64,000 nucleotides of DNA from Pseudomonadota bacterium (GTDB lineage: Bacteria > Pseudomonadota > Gammaproteobacteria > Burkholderiales > Burkholderiaceae_C). Of this stretch, positions 32,883-41,874 are shown piece after piece (the first letter of the stretch is position 1; every line of letters starts with the position of its first letter). A program made the position numbers and the translations under genes. The DNA is taken from NCBI GenBank assembly GCA_023387335.1, contig JAEWIF010000045.1, positions 1 through 64,000 of the forward strand, given 5' to 3'. The notes beneath the pieces were generated by a model. It was not told the DNA's origin. It saw only the letters and a list, made by a program, of their open reading frames with translations, and did not search any database.

Positions 32883-32888
32883 TATAAT
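32883..32888 (+). promoter_or_regulatory. -10 box of rpmE2
   Basis: TATAAT 70 nt before the rpmE2 ATG. No strong -35 and no obvious Zur palindrome is seen in the leader. Confidence 0.5.
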
Positions 32889-32958
32889 GCGTGGTTTCGC
32901 GGAAAGTAGCCCGGAATCGTCCGTGCCGGCTCCCGCAACTCGCTCAAAAGGAAACACC

Positions 32959-33222
32959 ATGGCCAAAGAAGGCATCCACCCGAACTACCGCGATGTGCTC
33001 TTCGTGGACCTGTCCAACGGTTTCAAGTTCGTGACGCGCTCCTGCGTGTCGACGAAGGAAATGGGCAAGACCGACGACGGCCGCGAGCTGCCGCTGTTCA
33101 AGCTGGACACCTCCAGCGAGTCGCACCCCTTCTACACCGGCACCCAGAAGTCGGTGGACAACATGGGCGGCCGCGTCGAGAAGTTCCGCAACCGCTTCGG
33201 CAAGACCCCGGTTTCCAAGTAA
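32959..33222 (+). CDS. rpmE2: 50S ribosomal protein L31, type B (zinc-independent)
   Basis: An 87-residue protein of the large subunit. It starts MAKEGIHPNYRDVLFVDLSN and has SESHPFYTGTQKSVDNMGGR near the end, as in B-type L31. It carries only one Cys (RSCVS) and lacks the CxxC zinc ribbon of type A, so it does not need zinc. AAAAGGAAA lies about 10 nt upstream. A strong intrinsic terminator follows, so it is monocistronic. Confidence 0.96.
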   Translation: MAKEGIHPNYRDVLFVDLSNGFKFVTRSCVSTKEMGKTDDGRELPLFKLDTSSESHPFYTGTQKSVDNMGGRVEKFRNRFGKTPVSK

Positions 33223-33242
33223 ACCGGCCCGCCGGAACATCA

Positions 33243-33274
33243 AGGGCAGCACGGGCGACCGCGCTGCCCTTTTT
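33243..33274 (+). terminator. Intrinsic terminator of rpmE2
   Basis: Stem AGGGCAGC/GCTGCCCT with a 12-nt loop, followed by T residues (TTTTT including the last stem position), starting 20 nt after the rpmE2 stop. Confidence 0.88.
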
Positions 33275-33295
33275 GCTGGAAAGCACCCCTAGCGC

Positions 33296-34993
33296 GTGAA
33301 CAAGCCGACCCCCGCCATCGTCGCCCAGAGCGCCGTGCGGCGGCTGCCGCGCCTGGCCCTGCTGCTGTTCTGCGCGGCCTACGTGGTGCCCGGCTTCATC
33401 GGCCGCGACCCGTGGAAGAACGCGGACGTCGCCGCGTTCGGCTACATGCACGAGCTGGCGGCCGGCGGCACCTCCTGGCTGGCGCCCACGCTGCTGGGCC
33501 AGCCCCCTGAATTCGACGCGCTGCTGCCCTACTGGCTGGGCGCCTGGGCGATCCAGGCCGCGCCGGGCTGGATCCCGGCCGACTTCGCCGTCCGCGTCCC
33601 GTTCGCGGCGCTGCTGATCCTCACGCTGCTGGCCACCTGGTACGGCGTGTACTACCTGGCCCGAACGCCGCTGGCCCAGCCCGTGCCGTTCGCTTTCGGC
33701 GGCGAGGCCCTGCCCACCGACTACGCGCGCGCCGTCGCCGACGGCGGCCTGCTGGCGCTGATCGCCAGCCTGGGCCTGGCGATGCTCTCGCACGAGACCA
33801 CGCCGGCCCTCGCGCAGCTGGGCTTCACCGCCCTCGCGTTCTACGGCGCCGCGGCGCTGCCCTTCCGGACGGCCGCGCCCCTGGCCGCGCTGGTGGCGGG
33901 GCTCACCGGCCTCGCCTTGAGCGGCGCGCCGAGCACGGCGGTGCTGCTGGGCATCGGCAGCGCCGCCATCACGCTGGTCGACACCACGGCGGAAGGCCGC
34001 TCGCGTCCGGCGCCCTGGCTCTGGGCCGCGCTGATCGCGGCCACCACCGCCGGCGTCGCCGTGCTGGCCGGCGCGCTCGATCTCTGGCGCTGGCGCATCG
34101 CCTCCGAAGGCTCGCGCGAATGGCAGCAGGCCCTGCGCCTGCTGCTGTGGTTCACCTGGCCGGCCGGCCCGCTGGCGGCCTGGACCGTGTGGCGCTGGCG
34201 CCGCCAGCTGGTCGCGCGCCACGTCGCGCTGCCGCTGTGGTTCGCGCTCGTCGCGGTGGTCTCCACGCTGCTCACGCATTCGTCCGACCGCTCGCTGCTG
34301 CTGGGCCTGCCGGCGCTGGCCACGCTGGCCGCTTTCGCGCTGCCCACGCTGCGCCGCAGCGTCTCGGCCCTGATCGACTGGTTCACCCTGCTGTTCTTCA
34401 CCGGCTGCGCGGTGGTGATCTGGGTGGTGTGGATCTCGTTGCAGACCGGCGTGCCGGCCAAGCCCGCGGCCAACGTGGCCCGGCTGGCGGCCGGCTTCGA
34501 GCCGACCTTCAACCTGATCGCCTTCATCGCCGCGCTGGGCGGCACCATCGCCTGGGGCTGGCTGGTGCGCTGGCGCGCCGGCCGCCACCAGGCCGCGCTG
34601 TGGAAGAGCTTCGTCCTGCCCGCCGGCGGCGCCGCGCTGTGCTGGATGCTGCTGATGACGCTCTGGCTCCCCGTGCTCGACTACGCGCGCAGCCACCGCG
34701 CCGTGGTGCAGGGCATCCGCCAGGCCATGGATGAGCCCGGCTGCGTCGAGGTGTTCGGCCTCACGCGCGGCCAGGCGGCGGCCCTGCGCTTCCATGGCGG
34801 GCTCCAGCTGCGATCCGCCGCGCCGCGCAGCCAGTGCCCCTGGCTGGTCATCGGCTCCGAGTACCAGGCCGCCGCCTCGGTGGCCATGGACATGAAGCAG
34901 TGGAGCCTCGCGGCCACCGTGCGCCGCCCGACCGACGCCAAGGACAACCTCCTCCTCTACCGCCACCAGTCCCGGCTGCAACCGGTCCGCTGA
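33296..34993 (+). CDS. GT39/ArnT-like membrane glycosyltransferase
   Basis: A 565-residue polytopic protein with about 11-12 membrane segments. The first periplasmic loop has GRDPWKNADVAAFGYMHELA, the acidic motif typical of PMT/ArnT-type enzymes that use lipid-linked sugars. A soluble C-terminal part contains RSHRAVVQGIRQAMDEPGCV. It starts with GTG 8 nt after the first plausible in-frame region and just downstream of the rpmE2 terminator. The stop overlaps the MATE gene start (TGATG). Acceptor unknown; lipid A or a surface glycan are possibilities. Confidence 0.82.
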   Translation: MNKPTPAIVAQSAVRRLPRLALLLFCAAYVVPGFIGRDPWKNADVAAFGYMHELAAGGTSWLAPTLLGQPPEFDALLPYWLGAWAIQAAPGWIPADFAVRVPFAALLILTLLATWYGVYYLARTPLAQPVPFAFGGEALPTDYARAVADGGLLALIASLGLAMLSHETTPALAQLGFTALAFYGAAALPFRTAAPLAALVAGLTGLALSGAPSTAVLLGIGSAAITLVDTTAEGRSRPAPWLWAALIAATTAGVAVLAGALDLWRWRIASEGSREWQQALRLLLWFTWPAGPLAAWTVWRWRRQLVARHVALPLWFALVAVVSTLLTHSSDRSLLLGLPALATLAAFALPTLRRSVSALIDWFTLLFFTGCAVVIWVVWISLQTGVPAKPAANVARLAAGFEPTFNLIAFIAALGGTIAWGWLVRWRAGRHQAALWKSFVLPAGGAALCWMLLMTLWLPVLDYARSHRAVVQGIRQAMDEPGCVEVFGLTRGQAAALRFHGGLQLRSAAPRSQCPWLVIGSEYQAAASVAMDMKQWSLAATVRRPTDAKDNLLLYRHQSRLQPVR

Positions 34994-36345
34994 TGTCGGA
35001 GCTGCGCCTGATCGCCCGCCATGCGGGCACCGTGCTCATTGGCCAGCTGGCCACCATGGCGTTCGGCGTGACCGACACCGTCATCGCCGGCCGCTACGCG
35101 CCGCAGGCGCTGGCCACGCTGTCGGTGGGCTCCGCGGTGTTCATCAGCATCTTCGTCGGCCTGCAGGCGCTGGTGCAGGCGCAGCTGCCCGTCTGGGCCG
35201 AGCTGCGCGGCGCGGGCGGGGGCGCCGAACTGGGCCGGTCGGTGCGCCAGTCGGTCTACCTGTGCCTCGCCGGCATGGTGGCCGGCGTCACCGCCCTGCT
35301 CTTTCCCGGCGCGCTGCTGCACTGGGCCAAGGTGCCGCCGGAACTGCAGTCGCAGGTGCAGGACTACCTCGCGGTGCTCGCGCTCGCGCTGCCGCCCGCG
35401 CTGCTGTTCCGCGCCTGGTCCACGCTGAACCAGTCGCTCGGCAGACCTTCGCTGGTGACGTGGCTGCAGCTGGGCTCGCTGGCGCTCAAGGTGCCGCTGT
35501 CGATCTGGCTCACGTTCGGCGGCGCCGGCATGCCCGCGCTCGGCCTGGCCGGCTGCGCCTGGGCGACGGTGATCGTCAACTGGGGGCTGCTGGCGCTCGC
35601 GGCCCGGACGCTGCGCACCAGTCCGCTGTACGAGCCGTACGCGATCTGGCGGGCGATCGAGCCGCCGCACGGACCGACCCTGCGCGCGTTCGCCAAGCTG
35701 GGCGTGCCCACCGCGCTGGCCGTGGTCGTCGAAGTCACCTCCTTCACGCTGATGGCCCTGTTCATCGCGCGCCTCGGGACGGTGGCCGCGGCCAGCCACC
35801 AGATCGCGGCCAACCTCACCGCGGTGCTCTACATGATGCCGCTCTCGCTCGGCCTCGCGACCAGCGCGCGGGTGAGCTGGTGGCTGGGCGCGCGCGACGA
35901 GCGCGGCGCGCGCCTGGCCTTGCGCACCGGCTTCAAGCTGGCCCTGCTGATGGCGGGCGGCAGCGCCGCCGTCATCGCGCTCGCGCACGACGGCATCGCG
36001 CGCCTGTACGCCGGCGACAACCCGCAGGTGGTGGCGCTCGCCGGCCCGCTGCTGCTGTGGGTGGCGCTGTACCACCTGGCCGATGCGACGCAGGGCCTGT
36101 GCGTGTTCCTCTTGCGCAGCTACGGCGTGGCGGCGCGGCCTTTGCTCGTGTACTGCGTGCTGCTGTGGGGCGTGGGCCTGGGCGGCGGCTACCTGCTCGC
36201 GTACGAAGGCCTGGGGCCCTGGCCCGCGCTGCGCGAGCCGGCCGCGTTCTGGAGCGCGGGCGCGCTGGCCCTGGCGCTCACCGCCGCCGTGTTCACGGCA
36301 TTGCTGTGGCGCGTGGTCCGGCTGCGGCGCCCGGCTCCGGGCTGA
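34993..36345 (+). CDS. MATE-family multidrug/cation antiporter
   Basis: A 450-residue inner-membrane exporter with about 12 helices in two related halves. It starts MSELRLIARHAGTVLIGQLA with MAFGVTDTVIAGRYAPQALA, matching the NorM/DinF type first-helix motif; SHQIAANLTAVLYMMPLSLG is the matching second-half motif. It is coupled to the GT39-like gene by a 1-nt overlap and its 3' end overlaps the convergent phoR gene by 53 nt. It likely uses a Na+ or H+ gradient; substrate unknown. Confidence 0.92.
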   Translation: MSELRLIARHAGTVLIGQLATMAFGVTDTVIAGRYAPQALATLSVGSAVFISIFVGLQALVQAQLPVWAELRGAGGGAELGRSVRQSVYLCLAGMVAGVTALLFPGALLHWAKVPPELQSQVQDYLAVLALALPPALLFRAWSTLNQSLGRPSLVTWLQLGSLALKVPLSIWLTFGGAGMPALGLAGCAWATVIVNWGLLALAARTLRTSPLYEPYAIWRAIEPPHGPTLRAFAKLGVPTALAVVVEVTSFTLMALFIARLGTVAAASHQIAANLTAVLYMMPLSLGLATSARVSWWLGARDERGARLALRTGFKLALLMAGGSAAVIALAHDGIARLYAGDNPQVVALAGPLLLWVALYHLADATQGLCVFLLRSYGVAARPLLVYCVLLWGVGLGGGYLLAYEGLGPWPALREPAAFWSAGALALALTAAVFTALLWRVVRLRRPAPG

Positions 36346-37651
36346 GCACGCGCGTGCGGACGGCCGGCAGCACGATCGCGAAGGTCGAGCCCGCGCCCGG
36401 CGTGCTGTCGATGCGCAGCTCGCCGCCGTGGCGCTGCACCACGTGCTTGACGATCGCCAGGCCCAGGCCGGTGCCGCCAGTCTCGCGCGAGCGGCTGCGG
36501 TCCACCCGGTAGAAGCGCTCGGTCAGGCGCGGCAGGTGCTGCGGCGCGATGCCCGGGCCGGTATCGCGCACCGAGAACTCGGCGCGGCCGTCGGGCAGCA
36601 CGCGCCACCGCACCTGGATGCGGCCGTCCACCGGCGTGTAGCGCACGGCATTGCTCACCAGGTTGGACATCGCGCTCAGCAGCTCGGGCACCACACCCGC
36701 CACTTCCAGCCGCGCCGGCGCGTCGAAGCTGAACTCGTGCGAAGTCTTGCCCAGCACCGCCGACAGCGCGCGGCCTTCCTGCTCGGCCTGCGCCAGCAAC
36801 GCGGACGCGGCGGTCCACTCGCCCGCCCCGGGCGGCGGGCTGCCTTCCAGCCGCGACAGCGTCAGCAGGTCGTTCACCAGCGTCTGCATGCGCTGGCCCT
36901 GCTGCGCCATCAGCGCGAGGTAGCGCGAACGATCGGCGTCGTCGAGCCTGAGCGTCTGCAGCGTCTCGATGAACCCCGCGAGCACGGTGAGCGGCGTGCG
37001 GATCTCGTGAGAGACGTTGGCCACGAAATCGCGGCGCATCGCCTCGGCCTGCTCCACCGACGTGATGTCGCGCGACAGCAGCAGCTTGCGGCCCTCGCCG
37101 TACGGATGCAGCTGCACCGACAGCCGCAGCGGCCGGCCGGGCGAATGCCCGCGGCCGGTGATCACCACCTCGCGCGAGTAGTCGGACTGCGCGTTGTAGG
37201 CGCTGAAGGCCGGGTCGCGCAGCAGGTTGCCGATCACCTGCAGCAGGTCGCGCTGCGGATCGATGCCCAGGTGCTGGGCCGCGGTCTGGTTGCACCATTC
37301 GATACGGCCTTCGCGATCGAGCAGCACCACGCCGTTGGGCGAAGCCTGGATCGCCGCCAGCATCTCCTGCAATCGCTGCGCGGCATCGTCGGCGCCGCGC
37401 TCGCGGGTGCGCAGCGCGCGCCGCATGCGGTCGGCCGCCTCGCCCCAGACGCCCGAGGCCGTCGGCGGATCGTTCTCCGCGCCCTGCCGCAGCCAGTGGA
37501 GCAGGCGGGCGCCGCGCAGCAGGTCGATGACCAGCCAGGCCAGGCCGCCGGCGACGACGCCGGCGATCCCGCCGCGATCGCGCGCCAGCCACCAGCCGAA
37601 AAGCCCGCCCGCCAACTGGCACAGCAGGAAGCTGAACACGCGCCAGAACAT
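36293..37651 (-). CDS. phoR: Phosphate-regulon sensor histidine kinase PhoR
   Basis: Inner-membrane kinase that phosphorylates PhoB when phosphate is scarce and is held inactive by PstSCAB-PhoU in plenty. The 452 residues comprise two N-terminal membrane helices, a PAS domain (ASPNGVVLLDREGRIEWCNQ), HisKA with ANVSHEIRTPLTVLAGFIET, and a HATPase with DTGPGIAPQHLPRLTERFYR and GGTGLGLAIVKHV. It lies 16 nt downstream of phoB and is the last gene of the pst-pho operon. The 3' end overlaps the convergent MATE gene. Confidence 0.96.
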   Translation of the reverse strand: MFWRVFSFLLCQLAGGLFGWWLARDRGGIAGVVAGGLAWLVIDLLRGARLLHWLRQGAENDPPTASGVWGEAADRMRRALRTRERGADDAAQRLQEMLAAIQASPNGVVLLDREGRIEWCNQTAAQHLGIDPQRDLLQVIGNLLRDPAFSAYNAQSDYSREVVITGRGHSPGRPLRLSVQLHPYGEGRKLLLSRDITSVEQAEAMRRDFVANVSHEIRTPLTVLAGFIETLQTLRLDDADRSRYLALMAQQGQRMQTLVNDLLTLSRLEGSPPPGAGEWTAASALLAQAEQEGRALSAVLGKTSHEFSFDAPARLEVAGVVPELLSAMSNLVSNAVRYTPVDGRIQVRWRVLPDGRAEFSVRDTGPGIAPQHLPRLTERFYRVDRSRSRETGGTGLGLAIVKHVVQRHGGELRIDSTPGAGSTFAIVLPAVRTRVLSPEPGAAAGPRATAMP

Positions 37652-37667
37652 GCGGCCGCCGCGCTCC

Positions 37668-38378
37668 TCAGCCCGCGCGCACCGCGGCCTGCGGCTGCGC
37701 GGTGAGGCGGTAGCCGGCGCCGCGCACCGTCTCCACCATCGCGCCGGCCGTGCCCAGCGACTCGCGCAGGCGCTTCACGTGCACGTCCACCGTGCGCTCC
37801 TCGATGAAGACATGGTCGCCCCAGATCTTGTCGAGCAGCTGCGAGCGGCTGTGCACCCGCTCGGGATGCCGCATCAGGTAGTTGAGCAGCTTGAACTCGG
37901 TCGGCCCGATCTTGAGCGCCTGGCCGCCGCAGGTGACGCGGTGCGTGGCCGGGTCCAGCGCCAGCTCGCCGATGGACACCGGGCCGCCGTCCTGCTCGGG
38001 CGCGCGCCGGCGCAGCACCGCGCGGATGCGCGCCAGCAGCTCCTGGGTGGAGAACGGCTTGGTGATGTAGTCGTCGGCGCCGGCGTCCAGGCCCGCCACC
38101 TTGTCCGGTTCGTCGCCGCGCGCGGTGAGGATCAGGATCGGGATGGACCGGGTGCGGGCGCTGCCGCGCCACTTGCGCGCCAGCGCCAGGCCGCTCTGGC
38201 CGGGCAGCATCCAGTCCAGCAGGATCACGTCGGGCAGCACGGCGTCGAGCTCGCGCTGCGCGGCGTCGCCATCCTCGGCCCAGACCGGCTGGAAGCCGTT
38301 GTGCCGCAGGTTGACGGAGACCAGTTCGGCGATCGCCGGCTCGTCTTCGACCAGGAGGACGCGGGGGATCTGCTTCAT
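37668..38378 (-). CDS. phoB: Phosphate-regulon response regulator PhoB
   Basis: OmpR-family activator that binds Pho boxes. The 236 residues comprise a receiver with the phosphoacceptor Asp in VILLDWMLPGQSG, switch Thr in ILILTARG and Lys in DDYITKPFST, then a winged-helix DNA-binding domain with LKIGPTEFKLLNYLMRHPER and ERTVDVHVKRLRESLG. It lies 7 nt after phoU. Candidate targets with Pho boxes in this window are pstS, ppx, ppk and the acyltransferase at 47662-48483. Confidence 0.97.
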   Translation of the reverse strand: MKQIPRVLLVEDEPAIAELVSVNLRHNGFQPVWAEDGDAAQRELDAVLPDVILLDWMLPGQSGLALARKWRGSARTRSIPILILTARGDEPDKVAGLDAGADDYITKPFSTQELLARIRAVLRRRAPEQDGGPVSIGELALDPATHRVTCGGQALKIGPTEFKLLNYLMRHPERVHSRSQLLDKIWGDHVFIEERTVDVHVKRLRESLGTAGAMVETVRGAGYRLTAQPQAAVRAG

Positions 38379-38385
38379 CGGGCGA

Positions 38386-39087
38386 TCACTTCAGGGCGGA
38401 CTCGATCTGCTCGAGGGTCGCGTGGCGCACGTCGGCCCCCTTGACCACGTAGATGATGAACTCGGCGATGTTCTTGGCGTGGTCGCCGATGCGCTCGACC
38501 GCCTTGGCCAGGAACAGCAGGTCCAGGCTGGGCGAGATCGTGCGCGGGTCTTCCATCATGTACGTGATCAGCTTGCGCACGAAGCCGTCGAACTCCTTGT
38601 CGATCAGGTCGTCCTCTTTCAGGATGGCCAGCGCCGCCGCGGTGTCCAGGCGGGCGAAGGCGTCCAGCGCCTTGCGCAGCAGGCCCGAGGCCAGGTCGGC
38701 GGCCACGCGCAGTTCCGAAGCGGGCAGCGCGCGCGCCGAGCCGCTGTCGATGATGGACTTGACCATCCGCGCGATCTTGGCTGCCTCGTCGCCCACCCGC
38801 TCCAGGTTGGCGGTGGTCTTGGAGATCGCCATCAGCAGGCGCAGGTCGCGCGCGGTCGGCTGGCGGCGCGCGATGATGGACGACAGCTCGCGGTCGATGT
38901 CCACTTCCATCGCGTTGACGCGGTGCTCGGTCTCCAGCACCTGCGAAGCGGCCTCGGCGTTCAGCTGCGCCAGCGCGTAGATGGCCTGGCCGATCTGCGA
39001 CTCGACCAGCCCGCCGAGCTCCATCACGCGCGTGGAGACGCCGTTGAGCTCGCTGTCGAACTGGGTGGAAAGGTGCTTGTCGGGCAT
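38386..39087 (-). CDS. phoU: Phosphate signalling and transport regulator PhoU
   Basis: Helical adaptor that couples the Pst transporter to PhoR inhibition. The 233 residues form two three-helix bundles with the acidic metal motifs (ANLERVGDEAAKIARMV and VERIGDHAKNIAEFIIYVVK). It starts MPDKHLSTQFDSELNGVSTR. It is located between pstB and phoB, 10 nt after pstB, which is the standard order in Burkholderiales. Confidence 0.97.
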   Translation of the reverse strand: MPDKHLSTQFDSELNGVSTRVMELGGLVESQIGQAIYALAQLNAEAASQVLETEHRVNAMEVDIDRELSSIIARRQPTARDLRLLMAISKTTANLERVGDEAAKIARMVKSIIDSGSARALPASELRVAADLASGLLRKALDAFARLDTAAALAILKEDDLIDKEFDGFVRKLITYMMEDPRTISPSLDLLFLAKAVERIGDHAKNIAEFIIYVVKGADVRHATLEQIESALK

Positions 39088-39097
39088 GTTGTCCTCC

Positions 39098-39871
39098 TCA
39101 ACCGAAACGGCCGGTGATGTAGTCCTCGGTCTCCTTGCGCTTGGGCTTGAAGAAGATCTGTTCGGTCTCGCCCACTTCCACCAGGTCGCCCAGGTACATG
39201 TACGCCGTGTAGTCGCTGCAGCGGGCCGCCTGCTGCATGTTGTGCGTGACGATGACCACCGTGTAGTCGTTCTTCAGCTCGGCGATCAGCTCCTCGATCT
39301 TGGCGGTGGAGATCGGGTCCAGCGCCGAGCAGGGCTCGTCCAGCAGCAGCACCTCCGGGCGGATGGCGATGCCGCGCGCGATGCACAGGCGCTGCTGCTG
39401 CCCGCCCGAGAGGCCCGCGCCGCTCTGCTCCAGCTTGTCCTTGACCTCGTTCCACAGGGCCGCCTTGCGCAGCGCCCACTCGACCCGCTCGTCCATGTCG
39501 GAGGCGCCCAGGCTTTCGAACAGCCGGACGCCGAACGCGATGTTCTCGTAGATCGACATCGGGAACGGCGTGGGCTTCTGGAAGACCATGCCGATCTTGG
39601 CGCGGATCAGGGCGACGTCCTGCTTCGAGGTCAGCAGGTTCTCGCCGTCCAGCACGATCTCGCCCTCGGCGCGCTGCTCGGGGTAGAGCTCGTACATCCG
39701 GTTGAAGGTGCGCAGCAGCGTGGACTTGCCGCAGCCCGACGGGCCGATGAAGGCCGTCACCTTCTTCTCCGGGATCTCGAGGTTGATGCCCTTGAGCGCG
39801 TGGAACTTGCCGTAATAGAAATTCAGGTTGCGCACCGCGATCTTGGCGGGCGCCTGGTGGCTTGCATTCAT
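39098..39871 (-). CDS. pstB: Phosphate ABC transporter ATP-binding protein
   Basis: ATPase of the high-affinity phosphate importer. The 257 residues include Walker A GPSGCGKSTLLR, the Q-loop in MVFQKPTPFPMSIYEN, the signature LSGGQQQRLCIARGIA, Walker B VLLLDEPCSALDPI and the switch His in VIVTHNMQQA. The spacing to pstA is 19 nt and to phoU 10 nt, all in one operon. Confidence 0.98.
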   Translation of the reverse strand: MNASHQAPAKIAVRNLNFYYGKFHALKGINLEIPEKKVTAFIGPSGCGKSTLLRTFNRMYELYPEQRAEGEIVLDGENLLTSKQDVALIRAKIGMVFQKPTPFPMSIYENIAFGVRLFESLGASDMDERVEWALRKAALWNEVKDKLEQSGAGLSGGQQQRLCIARGIAIRPEVLLLDEPCSALDPISTAKIEELIAELKNDYTVVIVTHNMQQAARCSDYTAYMYLGDLVEVGETEQIFFKPKRKETEDYITGRFG

Positions 39872-39890
39872 GTCGTTGCCTGCCTTGGGG

Positions 39891-40784
39891 TCAGAGCTTG
39901 GTGCGGGTCAGCACGCGGGCGAGGATGTTCAGCCCGAGCACCGTCGCGGTGATGAGGAAGACGCCGGCCCAGGCGAGCTGCTGCCAGTTCTCGTACGGGC
40001 TCATCGCGAACTTGAAGATGGTCACCGGCAGGCTGGCCATCGGCTGGGAGAGGTCCGAGGTCCAGAACTGGTTGTTCAGCGCGGTGAAGAGCAGCGGCGC
40101 GGTCTCGCCGGAGATGCGGGCCACGGCCAGCAGCACGCCGGTGACCACGCCCGCGCGGGCGGCGCGCAGCGTGATGCTGGTGATCACCTTCCACTTGGGC
40201 GCGCCCAGCGCGTAGGCCGCCTCGCGCAGGCCGGCGGGCACGAGCATCAGCATGTTCTCGGTGGTGCGGATCACCACCGGGATCACGATCAGCGCCAGCG
40301 CCAGCACGCCGGCCCAGCCGGAGAACTGCTTGAAGCGCGCCACCACCACGGCGTAGATGAACAGGCCGATCACGATGGAAGGCGCCGACAGCAGGATGTC
40401 GTTGACGAAGCGCGTGGTCGAACCGAGCCAGCCCTTCACGTCGTATTCCGCCAGGTAGATGCCGGCCAGGATGCCGATGGGCGTGGCGATGAAGGTCGCC
40501 AGCAGCACCATCAGGAACGAGCCGTAGATCGCGTTGGCGATGCCGCCCGCCTCGTTGGGCGGCGGCGTCATCTGCGTGAACGTGGCCCAGGCCAGGCCGC
40601 CGATGCCGAGGCGGAAGGTCTCCCACAGGATCCACAGCAGCCAGAACACGCCGAAGGCCATCGCCGCCAGCGACATCGCCAGCGCCACCTTGTTCAGGCG
40701 CTTGCGCGCCGCGTAGCGACGCTCGCGCGCCGCGGCCGCGTCGGCCTTGGCCAGCAGGCGCTGGCCGGTTCCGCCGTGGTTCAT
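39891..40784 (-). CDS. pstA: Phosphate ABC transporter permease PstA
   Basis: One of two membrane subunits of the Pst importer. The 297-residue protein has about six helices and the EAA-type loop REAAYALGAPKWKVITSI that contacts PstB. Its start overlaps the pstC stop (ATGA), so the two permeases are coupled. Confidence 0.97.
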   Translation of the reverse strand: MNHGGTGQRLLAKADAAAARERRYAARKRLNKVALAMSLAAMAFGVFWLLWILWETFRLGIGGLAWATFTQMTPPPNEAGGIANAIYGSFLMVLLATFIATPIGILAGIYLAEYDVKGWLGSTTRFVNDILLSAPSIVIGLFIYAVVVARFKQFSGWAGVLALALIVIPVVIRTTENMLMLVPAGLREAAYALGAPKWKVITSITLRAARAGVVTGVLLAVARISGETAPLLFTALNNQFWTSDLSQPMASLPVTIFKFAMSPYENWQQLAWAGVFLITATVLGLNILARVLTRTKL

Positions 40785-41746
40785 GCCTTGGCTCCTTCGC
40801 CCTTGCGCAGCCGCGACAGCAGCAGCTTGGACAGCGCCAGCACCACGAAGGTGATGAAGAACAGCACCAGGCCCAGGTAGATCAGCGCCGACTGGTGCAG
40901 GCCGCCGGCCGCCTCGGCGAACTCGTTGGCCAGCGCCGAGGTGATGCTGTTGGCCGGCTCGAAGAGGGACAGCGAATTGAGCTGGTTGAAGTTGCCGATG
41001 ACGAACGTGACCGCCATCGTCTCGCCGAGCGCGCGGCCCAGGCCGAGCATGACGCCGCCGATGACGCCGGCCTTGGTGTAGGGCAGCACCACGCGCGAGA
41101 CCACTTCCCAGGTGGTGGAGCCCAGCGCGTAGGCCGATTCCTTGAGCATGGGCGGGGTGACCTCGAAGACGTCGCGCATCACCGCCGCGATGAACGGGAT
41201 GATCATGATCGCCAGGATGATCCCGGCCGACAGGATGCCGATGCCCACCGGCGGGCCGGACACCAGCGCGCCGAGGTAAGGCACTCCGCTGAACAGCGAT
41301 TGCAGCGGCTGCTGCACGAACTGCGCGAGCAGCGGGCCGAACACCAGCAGGCCCCACATGCCGTACACGATGGACGGCACCGCGGCCAGCAGCTCGATGG
41401 CAGTGCCCAGCGGACGCTTGAGCCAGGCGGGCGACAGTTCGGTGAGGAAGAGCGCGATGCCGAAGCTCACCGGCACCGCGATGACGAGCGCGATCAGCGA
41501 GGTGGCGAGCGTGCCGTAGACCATCACCAGGCCGCCGTACTCGTTGGCGACGGGGTCCCACTTCGTGCTGAACAGGAAGCCGAGGCCGTAGGCGTGGATC
41601 GCCGGCCAGGCGCCGATGAACAGCGAGACCATGATGCCGCCGAGCAGGGCCAGCGTGATGAGGGCCGCGCCACGCGCGGCCCAGCCGAACAGCCGGTCGA
41701 CCCACGCGCCGCCGAACGCCGGGCGACCGGCGGGAGGCGTACTCAT
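40781..41746 (-). CDS. pstC: Phosphate ABC transporter permease PstC
   Basis: Second membrane subunit of the Pst importer. The 321-residue protein has six helices, TELSPAWLKRPLGTAIELLA with AVPSIVYGMWG, and the EAA-type loop KESAYALGSTTWEVVSRVVL. It starts at MSTPPAGRPAF, 128 nt after the pstS stop. A hairpin terminator lies in that gap, which probably lowers pstC expression relative to pstS. Confidence 0.97.
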   Translation of the reverse strand: MSTPPAGRPAFGGAWVDRLFGWAARGAALITLALLGGIMVSLFIGAWPAIHAYGLGFLFSTKWDPVANEYGGLVMVYGTLATSLIALVIAVPVSFGIALFLTELSPAWLKRPLGTAIELLAAVPSIVYGMWGLLVFGPLLAQFVQQPLQSLFSGVPYLGALVSGPPVGIGILSAGIILAIMIIPFIAAVMRDVFEVTPPMLKESAYALGSTTWEVVSRVVLPYTKAGVIGGVMLGLGRALGETMAVTFVIGNFNQLNSLSLFEPANSITSALANEFAEAAGGLHQSALIYLGLVLFFITFVVLALSKLLLSRLRKGEGAKA

Positions 41747-41836
41747 CGTGCGGTCCTCGCGTGGCGCATCGCTAGGGATGTCAAGGGAGGCCTCATGGGC
41801 CGGCAGTGTAGAGGACACCTCGGTGCTTTCTCGTTG

Positions 41837-41864
41837 GGAAAACGGGCGGCCGTGAGGGCCGCCC
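41837..41864 (-). terminator. Partial terminator between pstS and pstC
   Basis: On the coding strand, stem GGGCGGCC/GGCCGCCC with a 5-nt loop is followed by GTTTTCCC, starting about 10 nt after the pstS stop. The short T-tract suggests read-through, which would leave excess PstS as is usual for binding proteins. Confidence 0.65.
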
Positions 41865-41874
41865 GGAGAGGAGA

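Noticed and set aside
32860..32958. Zur-binding site before rpmE2
   Set aside because: B-type L31 genes are often Zur-regulated, but no suitable palindrome is visible in the leader.
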